A stretch of DNA of 64,000 bases from Chloroflexota bacterium (GTDB lineage Bacteria > Chloroflexota > Anaerolineae > Aggregatilineales > Phototrophicaceae): NCBI GenBank assembly GCA_026709625.1, contig JAPOSR010000052.1, positions 1 through 64,000 of the forward strand, given 5' to 3'. Below are positions 33,429 through 43,346 of the stretch, piece after piece. Numbering within the stretch: the first letter of the stretch is position 1; each line of letters begins with the position of its first letter. The position numbers and the translations under genes were made by a program. The notes under the pieces were generated by a model. It saw only the letters and a program-made list of their open reading frames with translations. It did not search any database and was not told where the DNA came from.

Positions 33429-34477
33429 ATCGGATATCCGACAGCCAAGCCGAGCAGCTGCTGCGCGAACTGGTCGCCATCCCCAGTCCATCGCGCCAGG
33501 AAGCCCAGTCCGCGGCGCGCTTGGTCGCCTGGATGCGCGCGCAAGGTTATGACGACGCCTTCGTTGATGAAGCTGGCAATGCCATCGGCATACGCGGGCG
33601 AGGCTCGCGGCAGATCGCCCTGCTGGGGCATATCGACACATTCGCTGGCTTTCCGCCGGTGCGCCAGGATGACCGACTGCTGTATGGGCGGGGCGCTGTC
33701 GATGCCAAAGGGCCGCTGTGCGCCTTCGCGGCCGCGGCTCAGCGCGCCAACCTGTCAGCAGATTGGCAGGTTGTCGTCATCGGCGCGGTCGAAGAAGAGG
33801 CAGCCACCAGTCGCGGCGCTCGGTATGCGGCGACGCAGTACCAGCCCGATTGCTGCGTGATCGGCGAGCCATCGGCTTGGGACCGCATCACGATGGGTTA
33901 CAAGGGGCGGCTGCTCTTGGACTGGCGCTGGCGTGGCGGCTTGTCGCACAGCGCGGGACCAGACTCCAGCCCAGCCGAGCGCGCTTTTGCCTATTGGCAG
34001 CAGATCAAAACCGCCTGCGCGGGTTTCAATGCCGGCCGCGACTCGCTCTTCGCGCGGCTCGACCCATCACTTCGCGAGATCCATACCTGGCAAGAGGGTG
34101 TTGATGGCATCGCCGAAATGACAATTGGTTTTCGTTTGCCGCCGGGCATCGACCCACAAGAGCTTGCCCAGCGCTTTCCGCCTGCCGATAGCGCTTCAAT
34201 CAGCGCGCGCGGGGGCGAGCTGGCCTGCCTGGGCGAGCGCAACAGCCCGCTCAGCCGCCAATTTCGCCGAGCGATCCGCGCCTGTGAGGGAGATCCTCGC
34301 TTCGTCTACAAGACAGGCACGTCGGACATGAATGTGGTCGCTCCAATTTGGAATTGCCCGATCCTGGCGTATGGACCCGGCGACTCGAGCCTTGATCATA
34401 CGCCGCGCGAACACATCGACCTGGATGAATACCTGCGCGCGATCGCCGTTTTGACCGCCGTCCTCCAAGCGCTATAG
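33425..34477 (+). CDS. lysK: LysW-lysine hydrolase (M20 family)
   Basis: 350-residue metallopeptidase that frees lysine from LysW. M20 metal-site motifs: ALLGHIDTFAG (first metal His, Asp), GRGAVDAKGPLCAFAAA (bridging Asp), VIGAVEEEAATSRGA (catalytic Glu-Glu), then CVIGEPSAWDRITMGYKGR and LAYGPGDSSLDHTPREHIDL, with the distal metal His. YKTGTSDMNVVAP is also typical of LysK. Shorter than many M20 enzymes, as is usual for the LysK subgroup. The ATG overlaps the lysJ stop. Confidence 0.92.
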   Translation: MNRISDSQAEQLLRELVAIPSPSRQEAQSAARLVAWMRAQGYDDAFVDEAGNAIGIRGRGSRQIALLGHIDTFAGFPPVRQDDRLLYGRGAVDAKGPLCAFAAAAQRANLSADWQVVVIGAVEEEAATSRGARYAATQYQPDCCVIGEPSAWDRITMGYKGRLLLDWRWRGGLSHSAGPDSSPAERAFAYWQQIKTACAGFNAGRDSLFARLDPSLREIHTWQEGVDGIAEMTIGFRLPPGIDPQELAQRFPPADSASISARGGELACLGERNSPLSRQFRRAIRACEGDPRFVYKTGTSDMNVVAPIWNCPILAYGPGDSSLDHTPREHIDLDEYLRAIAVLTAVLQAL

Positions 34478-34492
34478 GCGAAACGAATAGCC

Positions 34493-35641
34493 ATGTTCAA
34501 TCGAACCGCACCCCTGCCTGGCTTCAATTTCATCGACTCGACCCTGCGTGAAGGCGAGCAGTTCCGCGGCGCGCATTTTAGCATTGATGACAAGCGCGAA
34601 ATCGCCAGTCTGCTCGATGCCTTCGGCGTCGAATATATGGAGCTGTCCACGCCGGTCGCCAGCCCGCAAAGCGCCGATGCCATCCGCGCGCTGGCGGATA
34701 TGCCGCGCAAATTCAAGCTGCTGACGCATATTCGCGCGAATATGGACGATGCGCGCCTGGCAGTCGATTGCGGCGTCGATGGCGCCGATGTGTACATCGG
34801 CACCTCCACCTATATGCGCGAATATAGTCACGGCAAGAGCCTGGAGCAGGTCATCGATATCGGGCAGGAGGTCGTCGCCTGGCTGAAAGCGCAGACTGTC
34901 GAGACGCGCTTCAGCACCGAAGACACTTTTCGCAGCAACTTCGCCGATGTGATGACTGTCTACCGCGCCATGGATCTGGCTGGAGTTGATCGCGTTGGCG
35001 TGGCTGACACAGTCGGCATCGCCGACCCGCTGCGCACTTACAACCTGATCAGCAACCTGCGCGAAGTGGTCGGCTGCGACATCGAATTCCACGGACACAA
35101 TGACAGCGGCTGCGCGGTCGCCAATGCCTTTTGCGCGCTGCAAGCTGGCGCGACGCACATCGACACAACCGTGCTGGGCATAGGCGAGCGCAATGGCATC
35201 ACCGCCATGGGCGCATTGGTCGGACGCTTGTACAGCTATGAACAGACGTTGGTAGACAAATACGACCTGCCGATGCTGGCGCAGATTGAGCGCGTCGTGG
35301 CTGGCAAGCTGGGCATCGAAGTGCCTTTCAATACGCCGATTACGGGCGCAGTCGCTTTTCATCACAAAGCGGGGGTGCACACCAAGGCGGTCTTGCGCAA
35401 CCCGACCACCTACGAAGCGATTAATCCGGAAGCTTTTGGCGTGACGCGCCGCATCGATGTGGCGCATCGGCTGGTGGGACGCAACGCCATCCGCGACCGC
35501 GCCAACAGACTGGGCCTCGAGCTGGCGGACGAAGAGATCCGCCAGGTGACTTTGCGGGTTAAATCGCTGGCGGACGAGCGGCAGATCTCGCTGGCTGATG
35601 TCGACCGCATGCTGGGCGAGGCGCTGCCGATTGCCGATTAG
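34493..35641 (+). CDS. Homocitrate synthase
   Basis: 382-residue enzyme that condenses 2-oxoglutarate with acetyl-CoA, the first step of the alpha-aminoadipate lysine pathway and the expected target of lysine feedback. The N-terminal signature FIDSTLREGEQFRGAHFS, ELSTPVASPQS, FSTEDTFRSN, DIEFHGHNDSGCAVANA (metal His-x-His) and TVLGIGERNGIT closely follow the Thermus-type homocitrate synthase. The E-Q-F and T-P-V-A-S-P-Q-S segments separate it from isopropylmalate and citramalate synthases. It sits 15 bp after lysK and is the last gene of the co-directional block. It overlaps the convergent MFS gene by 4 bp. Confidence 0.93.
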   Translation: MFNRTAPLPGFNFIDSTLREGEQFRGAHFSIDDKREIASLLDAFGVEYMELSTPVASPQSADAIRALADMPRKFKLLTHIRANMDDARLAVDCGVDGADVYIGTSTYMREYSHGKSLEQVIDIGQEVVAWLKAQTVETRFSTEDTFRSNFADVMTVYRAMDLAGVDRVGVADTVGIADPLRTYNLISNLREVVGCDIEFHGHNDSGCAVANAFCALQAGATHIDTTVLGIGERNGITAMGALVGRLYSYEQTLVDKYDLPMLAQIERVVAGKLGIEVPFNTPITGAVAFHHKAGVHTKAVLRNPTTYEAINPEAFGVTRRIDVAHRLVGRNAIRDRANRLGLELADEEIRQVTLRVKSLADERQISLADVDRMLGEALPIAD

Positions 35642-36924
35642 TCGGCGATGGCTGGCTTGGCTTGGACCGCGCGGACTGCGCCGGCTGGCTCGCGCATAGG
35701 CACAACAAAGACCAGCAGCGACAACAAACCCGCGCAGGCGAAAATCGCGAAGGCCAACTCAAAGTTGACCGCATCGACCAGCCAGCCGCCGATGATGGGC
35801 GCAAGGATCGTCACAGGCGCGATAAGCGTGTTCGCCATGCCGATGTAGACGGGACGTTCCGCCACCGAGCTGAATTGCACCGTGATGGTCATCATCGTCG
35901 AAAATTGTGTGGCATTGACCGCGCCTGTCAGCGCAAAGACCACTGTCAGCCAGCCAACCTCTGGCGCAAGCAAGACGATCGCTATCGCCACCACCGTCAA
36001 CAGATTGCCGCCGATCAAAACGCGCCGGTGCCCCCAGCGGTCGCCGATCCAGCCGATGACTGCGCTGGTCAGCATATTCGCAACCAGCATTGCGCTGGTC
36101 AGCGCGCCAGCCAGCTCGGGCGACAGGTCAAAGCGGCGGATGCCATAGATCGTATAAAAAGAGACGGCTGTCAAACTCAGCGATGTCAGGGCGCGAGCGA
36201 TCAAAAACCAGCGAAAATTGTCATTCTCGCGCAAGATCACCCGCAGGCGTCCGCTAAACTCGCGCCAATTTGCCCTTTCCCCCACATCTCCGCTCTCGCT
36301 GGCAGGCTCATAAGTCAGCGAGAGGAAGGCGAAAGAAATCAGCAAGCTGATGCCAGTGATGAAATAAAGCAGCGAAAAGCTCTGTGGAAAGGCGATGCGC
36401 TCCAAGATGATGCCCGCGAGCAACGCGCCAACCGCGCCGAACAGGTTGACGCAAGCCGACTGAATGCCGAAGAAAGTGCCCAGCCGGTGCGGCGGCATAA
36501 TCTTGCTCACCAAGCTCTGCCAGGCTGTGCCGGTAAAGCCGCCACCCAACGACTGAATGCCCAGCAGCAGCAAAGTGAGCGCCAGCGCCGCGTCGGTGCC
36601 GATGCTTGGAATCGCAAACGCTACCAGCGCCAAGCCAAAATACGGCACGCGCTCGAGCAAGGTCATGACCAGCGTCATGGGCTTGTAACGGCGCAACCCC
36701 GCGACATAATTGGAGACGAAAAGCTGCGGCAGCTGCCAGCCCATGTAAAAAAGCGTGGCCACAAAGCCAATCAGCGCCGTCGATTCGGTCAGGTAGGACA
36801 AGAAGAGCGGCACTATGGTAACATAGGATGCCAAGCCCATAATCCCAAAGCCAAACAAACTGCCATCGGCGATGTTCACAGCGGCGTTATGGTGCAGTTT
36901 TTCGCGCAGGTCAGGAGCCAGCAT
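35638..36924 (-). CDS. MFS transporter
   Basis: 428 residues with about 12 predicted transmembrane segments. N-terminal NIADGSLFGFGIMGLASYVT, a long central cytoplasmic loop (YEPASESGDVGERANWREFS) and the loop motif IGWIGDRWGHRRVLIGG, the classical MFS G-x-x-x-D-R-x-G-R-R signature in the second half. It lies antisense between homocitrate synthase and homoaconitase and converges on the synthase with a 4-bp overlap. Substrate unknown. A lysine or sugar exporter would be speculation. Confidence 0.82.
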   Translation of the reverse strand: MLAPDLREKLHHNAAVNIADGSLFGFGIMGLASYVTIVPLFLSYLTESTALIGFVATLFYMGWQLPQLFVSNYVAGLRRYKPMTLVMTLLERVPYFGLALVAFAIPSIGTDAALALTLLLLGIQSLGGGFTGTAWQSLVSKIMPPHRLGTFFGIQSACVNLFGAVGALLAGIILERIAFPQSFSLLYFITGISLLISFAFLSLTYEPASESGDVGERANWREFSGRLRVILRENDNFRWFLIARALTSLSLTAVSFYTIYGIRRFDLSPELAGALTSAMLVANMLTSAVIGWIGDRWGHRRVLIGGNLLTVVAIAIVLLAPEVGWLTVVFALTGAVNATQFSTMMTITVQFSSVAERPVYIGMANTLIAPVTILAPIIGGWLVDAVNFELAFAIFACAGLLSLLVFVVPMREPAGAVRAVQAKPAIAD

Positions 36925-37020
36925 GCAGAAATCAGAAGCCCGTTTCGATGTCCATATCGGGTCATGGTATCAGAGTTTGGCAGCGGCGAATATGCGAAGC
37001 TTGCTCGGCTCTGTCAGCCG

Positions 37021-38319
37021 ATGGCGATGCGGTTTATGCCAACATTGACCGAGCAGATCCTGGCGCGCGCCGCGGGCAAATCACAGGTTGCGCCGGGTGA
37101 GATCGTGGTCATCGAGCCAGATGTGATACTCAGCCACGACAACAGCGCCGCTATCGCCGATATCTTCGCGCAGCTGCCCCACAAGCGAGTGAAGTATCCC
37201 GAACGGCTGGCCATCACGCTGGATCATGCTGCGCCGCCGCCAAGGCCCAAACACGCGCGAAACCATGCCAAAATCCGCGAATTTGCGCGCGTGCAGGGCA
37301 TAAAGCAATTCTACGAAGTCGGGCGCGGCATCTGCCACCAGGTTTTGTGTGAAGAAGGCATTGTGGGACCAGGCATGACCTTGCTGGGCGCGGACAGCCA
37401 CAGTCCACATTATGGCTGGCTGGGCGCATTCGGCGCGGGCATCGGGCGCAGTGAAGTGGCGGCGCTTTGGGCGACCGGACAATTGTGGCTGCGCGTGCCA
37501 GAAACCTTGCGCATAAATCTGGCCGGCTCGCTGCGGCGAGGCGTGACGAGCAAAGACCTGGCGCTGGCGCTGATCGGCGAGCTGGGCGCGGATGGCGCAG
37601 CGTATATGGCAGTTGAATTTGCGGGAGAAAGCCTCGCCAACATGACGGCGGATTCGCGGGCGGCGCTGACGAACATGATGGCTGAGATGGGCGCGAAGAG
37701 CGCCTGTATGCCACCAGACGACACAACATGGCGCTGGCTGGGCGACGCATTGGCGCGCGCGCGACCGCAGGACGGCCAGCAGCGACTGGAATTGTTTGCA
37801 GCCAACGCGCTCTATCCAGCTGCCGACGCCCAAGTCGCCCGCGAGCATACGATTGACCTGAGCGAAGTCGAGCCCCTGGTCGCCTGTCCCCATGCGACCG
37901 ACAACGTCCTTCCCCTGTCAGAAGTAGCGGGGCGGCGCGTCGATGTCGGCTTCATCGGCACTTGCACCAACGGGCGGCTGGAAGACCTGGCGGCGGCGGC
38001 GGCGATCGTGAGCGGCCGAAAGCTGCGCAGGCGTTTGCTGGTCATCCCGGCCTCATCACTGGCGCTGCGGGATGCGGCTGAAGCCGGTTATCTCACGACG
38101 CTGCTGGAAGCAGGCGCGGTGATTGGCACGCCAGGCTGTGGCCCCTGCATGGGCATTTCGATGGGCGTGCTGGCACCGGGTGAAGTCTGCATCAGCAGCG
38201 CCAACCGCAATTTTCGCGGACGCATGGGCGAGCCCTCCGCCGAGATTTACCTGGCGAATCCCGCTGTCGTGGCGGCCAGCTGCGTTGCGGGGGAGCTGAC
38301 CCATCCGGCTGATCTGTGA
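37021..38319 (+). CDS. lysT: Homoaconitase large subunit (LeuC/LysT family)
   Basis: 432-residue [4Fe-4S] hydro-lyase subunit. Family start PTLTEQILARAAGKSQVAPG. Active-site and cluster motifs: DHAAPPPRPKHARNHAKIREF, VLCEEGIVGPGMTLLGADSH, FGAGIGRSEVA, GFIGTCTNGRLEDL (first cluster Cys) and GTPGCGPCMG (C-x2-C). The length is that of the short LeuC2/LysT subgroup. By sequence alone it could be isopropylmalate isomerase; the neighbouring homocitrate synthase and lysW genes favour homoaconitase. The start is uncertain: ATG 36964, 37021, 37027 and 37036 are in frame. Confidence 0.85.
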   Translation: MAMRFMPTLTEQILARAAGKSQVAPGEIVVIEPDVILSHDNSAAIADIFAQLPHKRVKYPERLAITLDHAAPPPRPKHARNHAKIREFARVQGIKQFYEVGRGICHQVLCEEGIVGPGMTLLGADSHSPHYGWLGAFGAGIGRSEVAALWATGQLWLRVPETLRINLAGSLRRGVTSKDLALALIGELGADGAAYMAVEFAGESLANMTADSRAALTNMMAEMGAKSACMPPDDTTWRWLGDALARARPQDGQQRLELFAANALYPAADAQVAREHTIDLSEVEPLVACPHATDNVLPLSEVAGRRVDVGFIGTCTNGRLEDLAAAAAIVSGRKLRRRLLVIPASSLALRDAAEAGYLTTLLEAGAVIGTPGCGPCMGISMGVLAPGEVCISSANRNFRGRMGEPSAEIYLANPAVVAASCVAGELTHPADL

Positions 38320-38331
38320 GCGAGGCGCGCG

Positions 38332-38823
38332 ATGACCAAGACCATCCACCGTGTCTGGAAGTATGGCGACAACATCAATACCGATGTCATCTTTCCGGGC
38401 AAATACACCTACACCATCAACCATGACCCGGCGCAGTTGGCGCGGCACGCCCTCGAAGACCTCGACCCCGCCTTCGCTGCCCAGGCGCAGACGGGCGATG
38501 TCATCGTCGCTGGTCGCAACTTTGGCAATGGCAGCAGCCGCGAACAAGCGGTCACCTGCCTCGTGCAGGCGGGGCTGCGCGCGGTAATCGCCCACAGCTT
38601 CGCCCGCATCTATTTTCGAAACGCCATCAACAACGGCTTATTGGCGATTGAATGCCCGCCGGTCGTGGATTGCGTCGAGACGGGCGAGACGCTGGCGATC
38701 GACACGACGGCGCACGAGATTCACGCGGACGGGCGGGTTTTCGCCTTCGCGCCCTTGCCCGTCGCGGTGCAAGCGATCCTGGACGCGGGCGGGATCGTCC
38801 CCTGGTTGTCAGCGCAGGTTTAG
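38332..38823 (+). CDS. lysU: Homoaconitase small subunit (LeuD/LysU family)
   Basis: 163-residue swivelling-domain subunit that pairs with the gene just upstream. Motifs: [19 protein letters not shown] (the substrate-recognition loop follows N-T-D-x-I-x-P-G-x-Y), [16 protein letters not shown] (the conserved G-S-S-R-E) and [15 protein letters not shown]. It would catalyse homocitrate/homoisocitrate interconversion together with lysT. LeuD of leucine synthesis is the alternative. An RBS-like GAGGCG precedes the ATG, 12 bp after the lysT stop. Confidence 0.87.
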   Translation: MTKTIHRVWKYGDNINTDVIFPGKYTYTINHDPAQLARHALEDLDPAFAAQAQTGDVIVAGRNFGNGSSREQAVTCLVQAGLRAVIAHSFARIYFRNAINNGLLAIECPPVVDCVETGETLAIDTTAHEIHADGRVFAFAPLPVAVQAILDAGGIVPWLSAQV

Positions 38824-38919
38824 CGGACCATCGTGCGAAATTGTGACAAATGCGCTAGTATTCGCCAGCGTAAACGCAGTGTAAAAGCGTCGCGCGGTAG
38901 ACAAAGTTGAGGGCGGTTT

Positions 38920-40482
38920 ATGCTCGCGATCGTGAATACCTGTGAAGTCATCGGCTTGGACGGGCACCTGGTCGAGGTGCAAACAGATTTCAATCCGCGC
39001 GCCCACCTGCCCAGCTTCAAGCTTGTGGGGCTGCCAGGCGCGGCGGTCCGCGAAAGTTCTGAACGCGCCCGTTCCGCCATTCGCAATAGCGGGTTGCGCT
39101 TTCCCAACAAAGCCTATGTCGTGAATTTGTCGCCGGCTGATATTCCCAAGCACGGTCCCTCGTATGATTTGGCGATTGCGATCGGTGTGCTGGCGGCTAC
39201 CGACCAGATTCCCCTGCACGCGCTGGATGATTCCCTGTTCATTGGCGAGCTGTCGCTGGACGGGAGCATCCGCCATGTCAAAGGCGTGCTGCCTATGGTC
39301 TACACAGCCAGGCAGCGCGAATTGTCGACTGTCTTTGTGCCGCAGGAAGACGCCGCCGAAGCCGCTTTGGTGCCGGGCATCGACATCATCCCGGTGCGCT
39401 CGATCGGCCAACTGGTCGAGCATCTGTATCAGCTAAACCCGATCGCGCCGCATACAGCCCGGCTGACAGCGCAGCAGCGACCAAAGGGCATGGCAGACGG
39501 CGTGGTCGATTTCGCCGATGTTCGTGGACAAGAACACGTCAAACGCGCGCTGGAAGTGGCGGCGGCGGGCAACCACAACATCCTGATGTCGGGTCCGCCG
39601 GGCGCTGGCAAGAGCTTGCTGGCTGGCGCGCTGGCGGGGATATTGCCGGCGCTTTCGCTCGAAGAAGCGCTGGATGTGACGCGCGTGTATTCGATCGTCG
39701 ATATGCTTTCGCAAGACGCCCCGCTCATCCGCCAGCGACCATTCCGCGCGCCGCATTTTACCATCTCACAGAATGGGCTGGTCGGCGGCGGCTCTGTGCC
39801 CAAGCCAGGCGAGATCAGCTTGGCGCATCGCGGCGTGCTCTTCCTTGACGAAATCAACGAATTGCCGGCGCGCGTGCTCGAGGTTATGCGCCAGCCACTC
39901 GAAGACAAGGTCGTCACCATCAGCCGCGCCAAAGGCAGCATCACCTTCCCCGCGAATTTCCAACTGGTCGGCGCGCGCAACCCCTGCCCTTGCGGATTTT
40001 TTGGCTCGCCACAACACCATTGCAGCTGCACCCCCAACCAGATCCAACGGTATCAATCGCGCATATCAGGCCCCATCCTCGAGCGCATCGATATCCATGT
40101 CGAAGTGCCGCGCGTCGACTATGACAAGCTGTTGGGCGCAGGCCAGGCTGAAAGCTCGGCAGACATCCGCAGCCGCGTCGAAAAGGCGCGCAGTTGGCAG
40201 ACACAGCGCTTTGATAGCGCGCCCGATCTGCATGCCAATGCCGATATGGGCGTCAGCGATATCGATGCGTTCTGCCCGCTGGGGACGGACGCGCAGCAAA
40301 TCTTGTCGGTGTCGGTGCGCAAGATGAATCTCAGCGCGCGCAGTTATCATCGCGTCATCAAACTGAGCCGCACCATCGCCGATCTGGACGATGCGCCAGC
40401 GATCGAAGTGCCGCATATCCTGGAGGCGCTGAATTTTCGCCCTAAATTTGACGATGCGCCCCATGTCGGGGTGCGGCGCTAA
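38920..40482 (+). CDS. comM: ComM/YifB-like Mg-chelatase-family AAA+ ATPase
   Basis: 520-residue hexameric AAA+ helicase-type protein. In naturally competent bacteria ComM drives branch migration of incoming DNA. N-terminal Lon-like domain (SFKLVGLPGAAVRESSERAR; RFPNKAYVVNLSPADIPKHG; SYDLAIAIGVL), Walker A GPPGAGKS, Walker B-like VLFLDEINEL, a zinc-type insertion NPCPCGFFG...HHCSC and C-terminal NLSARSYHRVIKLSRTIADL. Full length. Monocistronic between lysU and ppc. comF at 55.2 kb is the only other competence-type gene in the window. Confidence 0.92.
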   Translation: MLAIVNTCEVIGLDGHLVEVQTDFNPRAHLPSFKLVGLPGAAVRESSERARSAIRNSGLRFPNKAYVVNLSPADIPKHGPSYDLAIAIGVLAATDQIPLHALDDSLFIGELSLDGSIRHVKGVLPMVYTARQRELSTVFVPQEDAAEAALVPGIDIIPVRSIGQLVEHLYQLNPIAPHTARLTAQQRPKGMADGVVDFADVRGQEHVKRALEVAAAGNHNILMSGPPGAGKSLLAGALAGILPALSLEEALDVTRVYSIVDMLSQDAPLIRQRPFRAPHFTISQNGLVGGGSVPKPGEISLAHRGVLFLDEINELPARVLEVMRQPLEDKVVTISRAKGSITFPANFQLVGARNPCPCGFFGSPQHHCSCTPNQIQRYQSRISGPILERIDIHVEVPRVDYDKLLGAGQAESSADIRSRVEKARSWQTQRFDSAPDLHANADMGVSDIDAFCPLGTDAQQILSVSVRKMNLSARSYHRVIKLSRTIADLDDAPAIEVPHILEALNFRPKFDDAPHVGVRR

Positions 40483-40638
40483 GCCTTGTCGGCCTGGCTT
40501 GCACCGCCACACTGGAATCACGGCGCTGGCTGCATTATATTCATGTCCATTGGCCAGCTTGCCGGCGGCGATGCGCTGGCTGCAAATCGCTTTGCGGCGG
40601 CCATGGCTCGCTAGCGGGCTAATCATGAGGAGCAAAAA

Positions 40639-43335
40639 ATGAGCGATGCGCGCACACCCGGCTCCAGCATTTTGAGTCAGGATATCCGCCTGCTGGGCAG
40701 TTGGCTTGGGATCGTCATCCAGGAACAATGTGGCATGGAGGCCTTCGAACTGGTCGAAGAGATCCGCGCCATGTCTAAAGCGCGCCGCGATGGCGATGCC
40801 GGAGCCGCTTTTCAACTGGCCGATCGCCTAGAAAATCTGCCGCTGGATGCTAAACTTGTGCTCATCAAGGCATTTTCCAATTATTTCCAGCTGATCAACA
40901 TCGCCGAAGACCTGCAGCGCATCCGCGTAATTCGCCAGCGCGAAGCCCAGGGGCAGCTTAAAGAGTCGATCTTCGCGGCTGTCCGCGCCTTGAAGAAGAG
41001 TGGCAAGACAGCCGCCGATATGCGCGCGCTGCTCGAGCAAACGCGGCTGCGCCTCGTGCTGACAGCCCACCCTTCCGAAGCAAAACGACAAGAAATATTG
41101 GTTAAACTGCGGCATATCGCCAGCATGATGGAGCGCCGCGACCGCCATAACCTGCTGCCCAGAGAGCTGCATAAGCTAGAAAGCGCGTTGGCTGAAGAGG
41201 TCGAAGAGCTATGGCAGACTCGCCAGGTGCGCGCCGCAAAGAAAGAAGTCGCAGACGAAGTCGACTTTGGCATCTACTTCATCCGCTCGGTCATTATCGA
41301 TGCCGTCATCGACATTTACGAAGATCTGCAGACAGCGCTGGAAAGCAGCTACCCTGAGTCCGACTGGACAGCGTTGCCGCCATTGCTGCGCTATGCCTCG
41401 TGGATCGGCGGCGACCGCGATGGCAATCCCAATGTGACCACCGATGTCACGCTGCAGACGCTGGCGACCCTGCGGGATACGGCGCGGCAGATCTACCTGG
41501 ATGAAATTGAACGGCTGGCGCAACGCCTGACCCAAGATACCGAACAATTTGGCGCGTCGGCAGAGATCCACGCGGCAACAGCCGGCGATGATGAATTAAA
41601 AAAGCGCTTTCCAGCCGAGCTGTATCGGCAAAAACTGGCTCGCATTCAGCGCAGGCTGGCGGCTGATGAGTACCAATCCAGCCGCGATTTTCTGCGCGAC
41701 CTGCTGCAAGTGCAAGACAGCCTGAAAGCGCACGGCGGCATGCGGGTGGCTTTGGGCACAGTGCAGCGACTCGTGCGCAAGCTGCGCTTGTTTGGATTGC
41801 ACCTGGCGCCGCTGGAAGTGCGCGAAAATGCCGAATTGCACAGCGCCGCGCTGGATGAGATCTTTGCCCGCTACGATATCTGCGAGAGCTACCTGGCGCT
41901 GCCCGAGGCGCAGAAGCAGACGCTGCTGACAGCCGAGATCCGCAGCCGGCGCCCGCTATTCCCGCAAGACATCGACAGCTTCAGCGACAGCACCCAGAGC
42001 ATCATCCGCACCTGGCGCATGATCAGCGCGGCACATGCGCAATACGACGCCATCGTCATCGACACGGTCATCGCCAGCATGTCCCGGCAGCCCAGCGATG
42101 TACTGGCGATGCTCGTCTTTGCCAGCGAAGTCGGCATTGACCGCGACATCACCATCGTGCCGCTCTTTGAGACGATCGACGACCTGTACCGCGCGCCGCA
42201 GGTCATGGAGCAGCTCTTTGGCATCGCCGAGTATCAAGCCTATCTGGCGGCGCGAGCGGGCAAACGCGGCCTGCGCCAGCAAATCATGATCGGCTATTCC
42301 GACAGCAGCAAAGACGGCGGCTATCTGGCGTCGAACTGGAATTTGTATCACGCACAGCAGCTGCTCACAGAAACCTGCGGCAGGCATGGCGTATCGCTGG
42401 AGTTGTTTCATGGGCGAGGCGGCAGCATTGGCCGCGGCGGCGGGCCCACCAACCGCGCTATCTTGTCGCAGCCGCCCGAGTCGCTGCGCGGCGGCGTCAA
42501 AATCACCGAGCAGGGAGAAGTCATCGCGTATCGCTATAGCAACCGCGGCATCGGCCACAGACACTTGCACCAGGTGCTCAACGCCGTGCTGCTTGGCATG
42601 GGCGCGCAAGAGCAGCGTCAAGCACCGGCGCATTATTTCACGGCGATGGAGCAGCTGTCAGAATTAAGCCGCGCTTGTTATCGGCAGTTCGTCTATGAAA
42701 GCGATGGGTTCATCGATTATTGGCAGCAAGCCACGCCGATCCGCGAGTTGAGCCGCATGCAGATTAGTTCGCGCCCGGCCAAACGCGCCGAACGAGCTGG
42801 CTTCACCGCTATGCGCGCCATCCCGTGGATGTTCAGTTGGATGCAAAGCCGCGCGATCGTGCCCAGTTGGTTTGGCATCGGCACAGCCTTTGCGACATTT
42901 GCCGAGCAAACTGACGAGGGGCTGAGTCTGCTGCAAGAGATGTATCGCAGTTGGGCGTTCTTCAAAGCGGTCATCGACAACGCCCAGCTCGACGTCGCCA
43001 AAGCCGATATGGGCATCGCCGCGCTCTATGCCTCGCTGGTCGAGCCAGTGGATCTGCGCGAGCAATTCTTCGGCAAGATCAAAGCCGAGCATACCCGCAG
43101 CAGCAGCATGATCATGCGCGTCACGCGGCAAGACGCGCTGTTGGCGAATATGCCGGCGATCCAGACCTCAATCCAGCGCCGCAACCCCTATGTCGACCCG
43201 CTCAATTTCATGCAAGTGGCTCTCCTGCGCGAGCTGCGCGGATTGGATGAAGACGATGCGCAGTGGCGACCTGTGCTGGACGCTACATTGGCGACCATCA
43301 ATGGCATCGCCGCGGGCATGAAAACAACCGGCTGA
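40639..43335 (+). CDS. ppc: Phosphoenolpyruvate carboxylase
   Basis: 898-residue anaplerotic enzyme making oxaloacetate from PEP and bicarbonate. Catalytic His in VLTAHPSEAKR, ASWIGGDRDGNPNVT, IMIGYSDSSKDGGYLASNW (catalytic Arg/Lys region), the glycine loop FHGRGGSIGRGGGPTNRAIL, and the late FSWMQSRAIVPSWFGIGTAF. The C-terminus ends KTTG, close to the usual N-T-G. A good GAGGAG RBS precedes the ATG. Downstream is a convergent peptidase gene, 11 bp away. Oxaloacetate would feed 2-oxoglutarate, the precursor of the lysine pathway nearby. Confidence 0.95.
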   Translation: MSDARTPGSSILSQDIRLLGSWLGIVIQEQCGMEAFELVEEIRAMSKARRDGDAGAAFQLADRLENLPLDAKLVLIKAFSNYFQLINIAEDLQRIRVIRQREAQGQLKESIFAAVRALKKSGKTAADMRALLEQTRLRLVLTAHPSEAKRQEILVKLRHIASMMERRDRHNLLPRELHKLESALAEEVEELWQTRQVRAAKKEVADEVDFGIYFIRSVIIDAVIDIYEDLQTALESSYPESDWTALPPLLRYASWIGGDRDGNPNVTTDVTLQTLATLRDTARQIYLDEIERLAQRLTQDTEQFGASAEIHAATAGDDELKKRFPAELYRQKLARIQRRLAADEYQSSRDFLRDLLQVQDSLKAHGGMRVALGTVQRLVRKLRLFGLHLAPLEVRENAELHSAALDEIFARYDICESYLALPEAQKQTLLTAEIRSRRPLFPQDIDSFSDSTQSIIRTWRMISAAHAQYDAIVIDTVIASMSRQPSDVLAMLVFASEVGIDRDITIVPLFETIDDLYRAPQVMEQLFGIAEYQAYLAARAGKRGLRQQIMIGYSDSSKDGGYLASNWNLYHAQQLLTETCGRHGVSLELFHGRGGSIGRGGGPTNRAILSQPPESLRGGVKITEQGEVIAYRYSNRGIGHRHLHQVLNAVLLGMGAQEQRQAPAHYFTAMEQLSELSRACYRQFVYESDGFIDYWQQATPIRELSRMQISSRPAKRAERAGFTAMRAIPWMFSWMQSRAIVPSWFGIGTAFATFAEQTDEGLSLLQEMYRSWAFFKAVIDNAQLDVAKADMGIAALYASLVEPVDLREQFFGKIKAEHTRSSSMIMRVTRQDALLANMPAIQTSIQRRNPYVDPLNFMQVALLRELRGLDEDDAQWRPVLDATLATINGIAAGMKTTG

Positions 43336-43346
43336 CGAGCGAGCGG

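Noticed and set aside
32037..33641. Minus-strand frame of 534 codons opposite lysJ/lysK
   Set aside because: Antisense shadow of two well-defined enzymes, rich in Arg/Ala/Gln without family motifs.
35662..37020. Long plus-strand extension upstream of the homoaconitase large subunit
   Set aside because: It is the antisense of the MFS gene, low-complexity Arg/Gln-rich, and not part of LeuC/LysT proteins.
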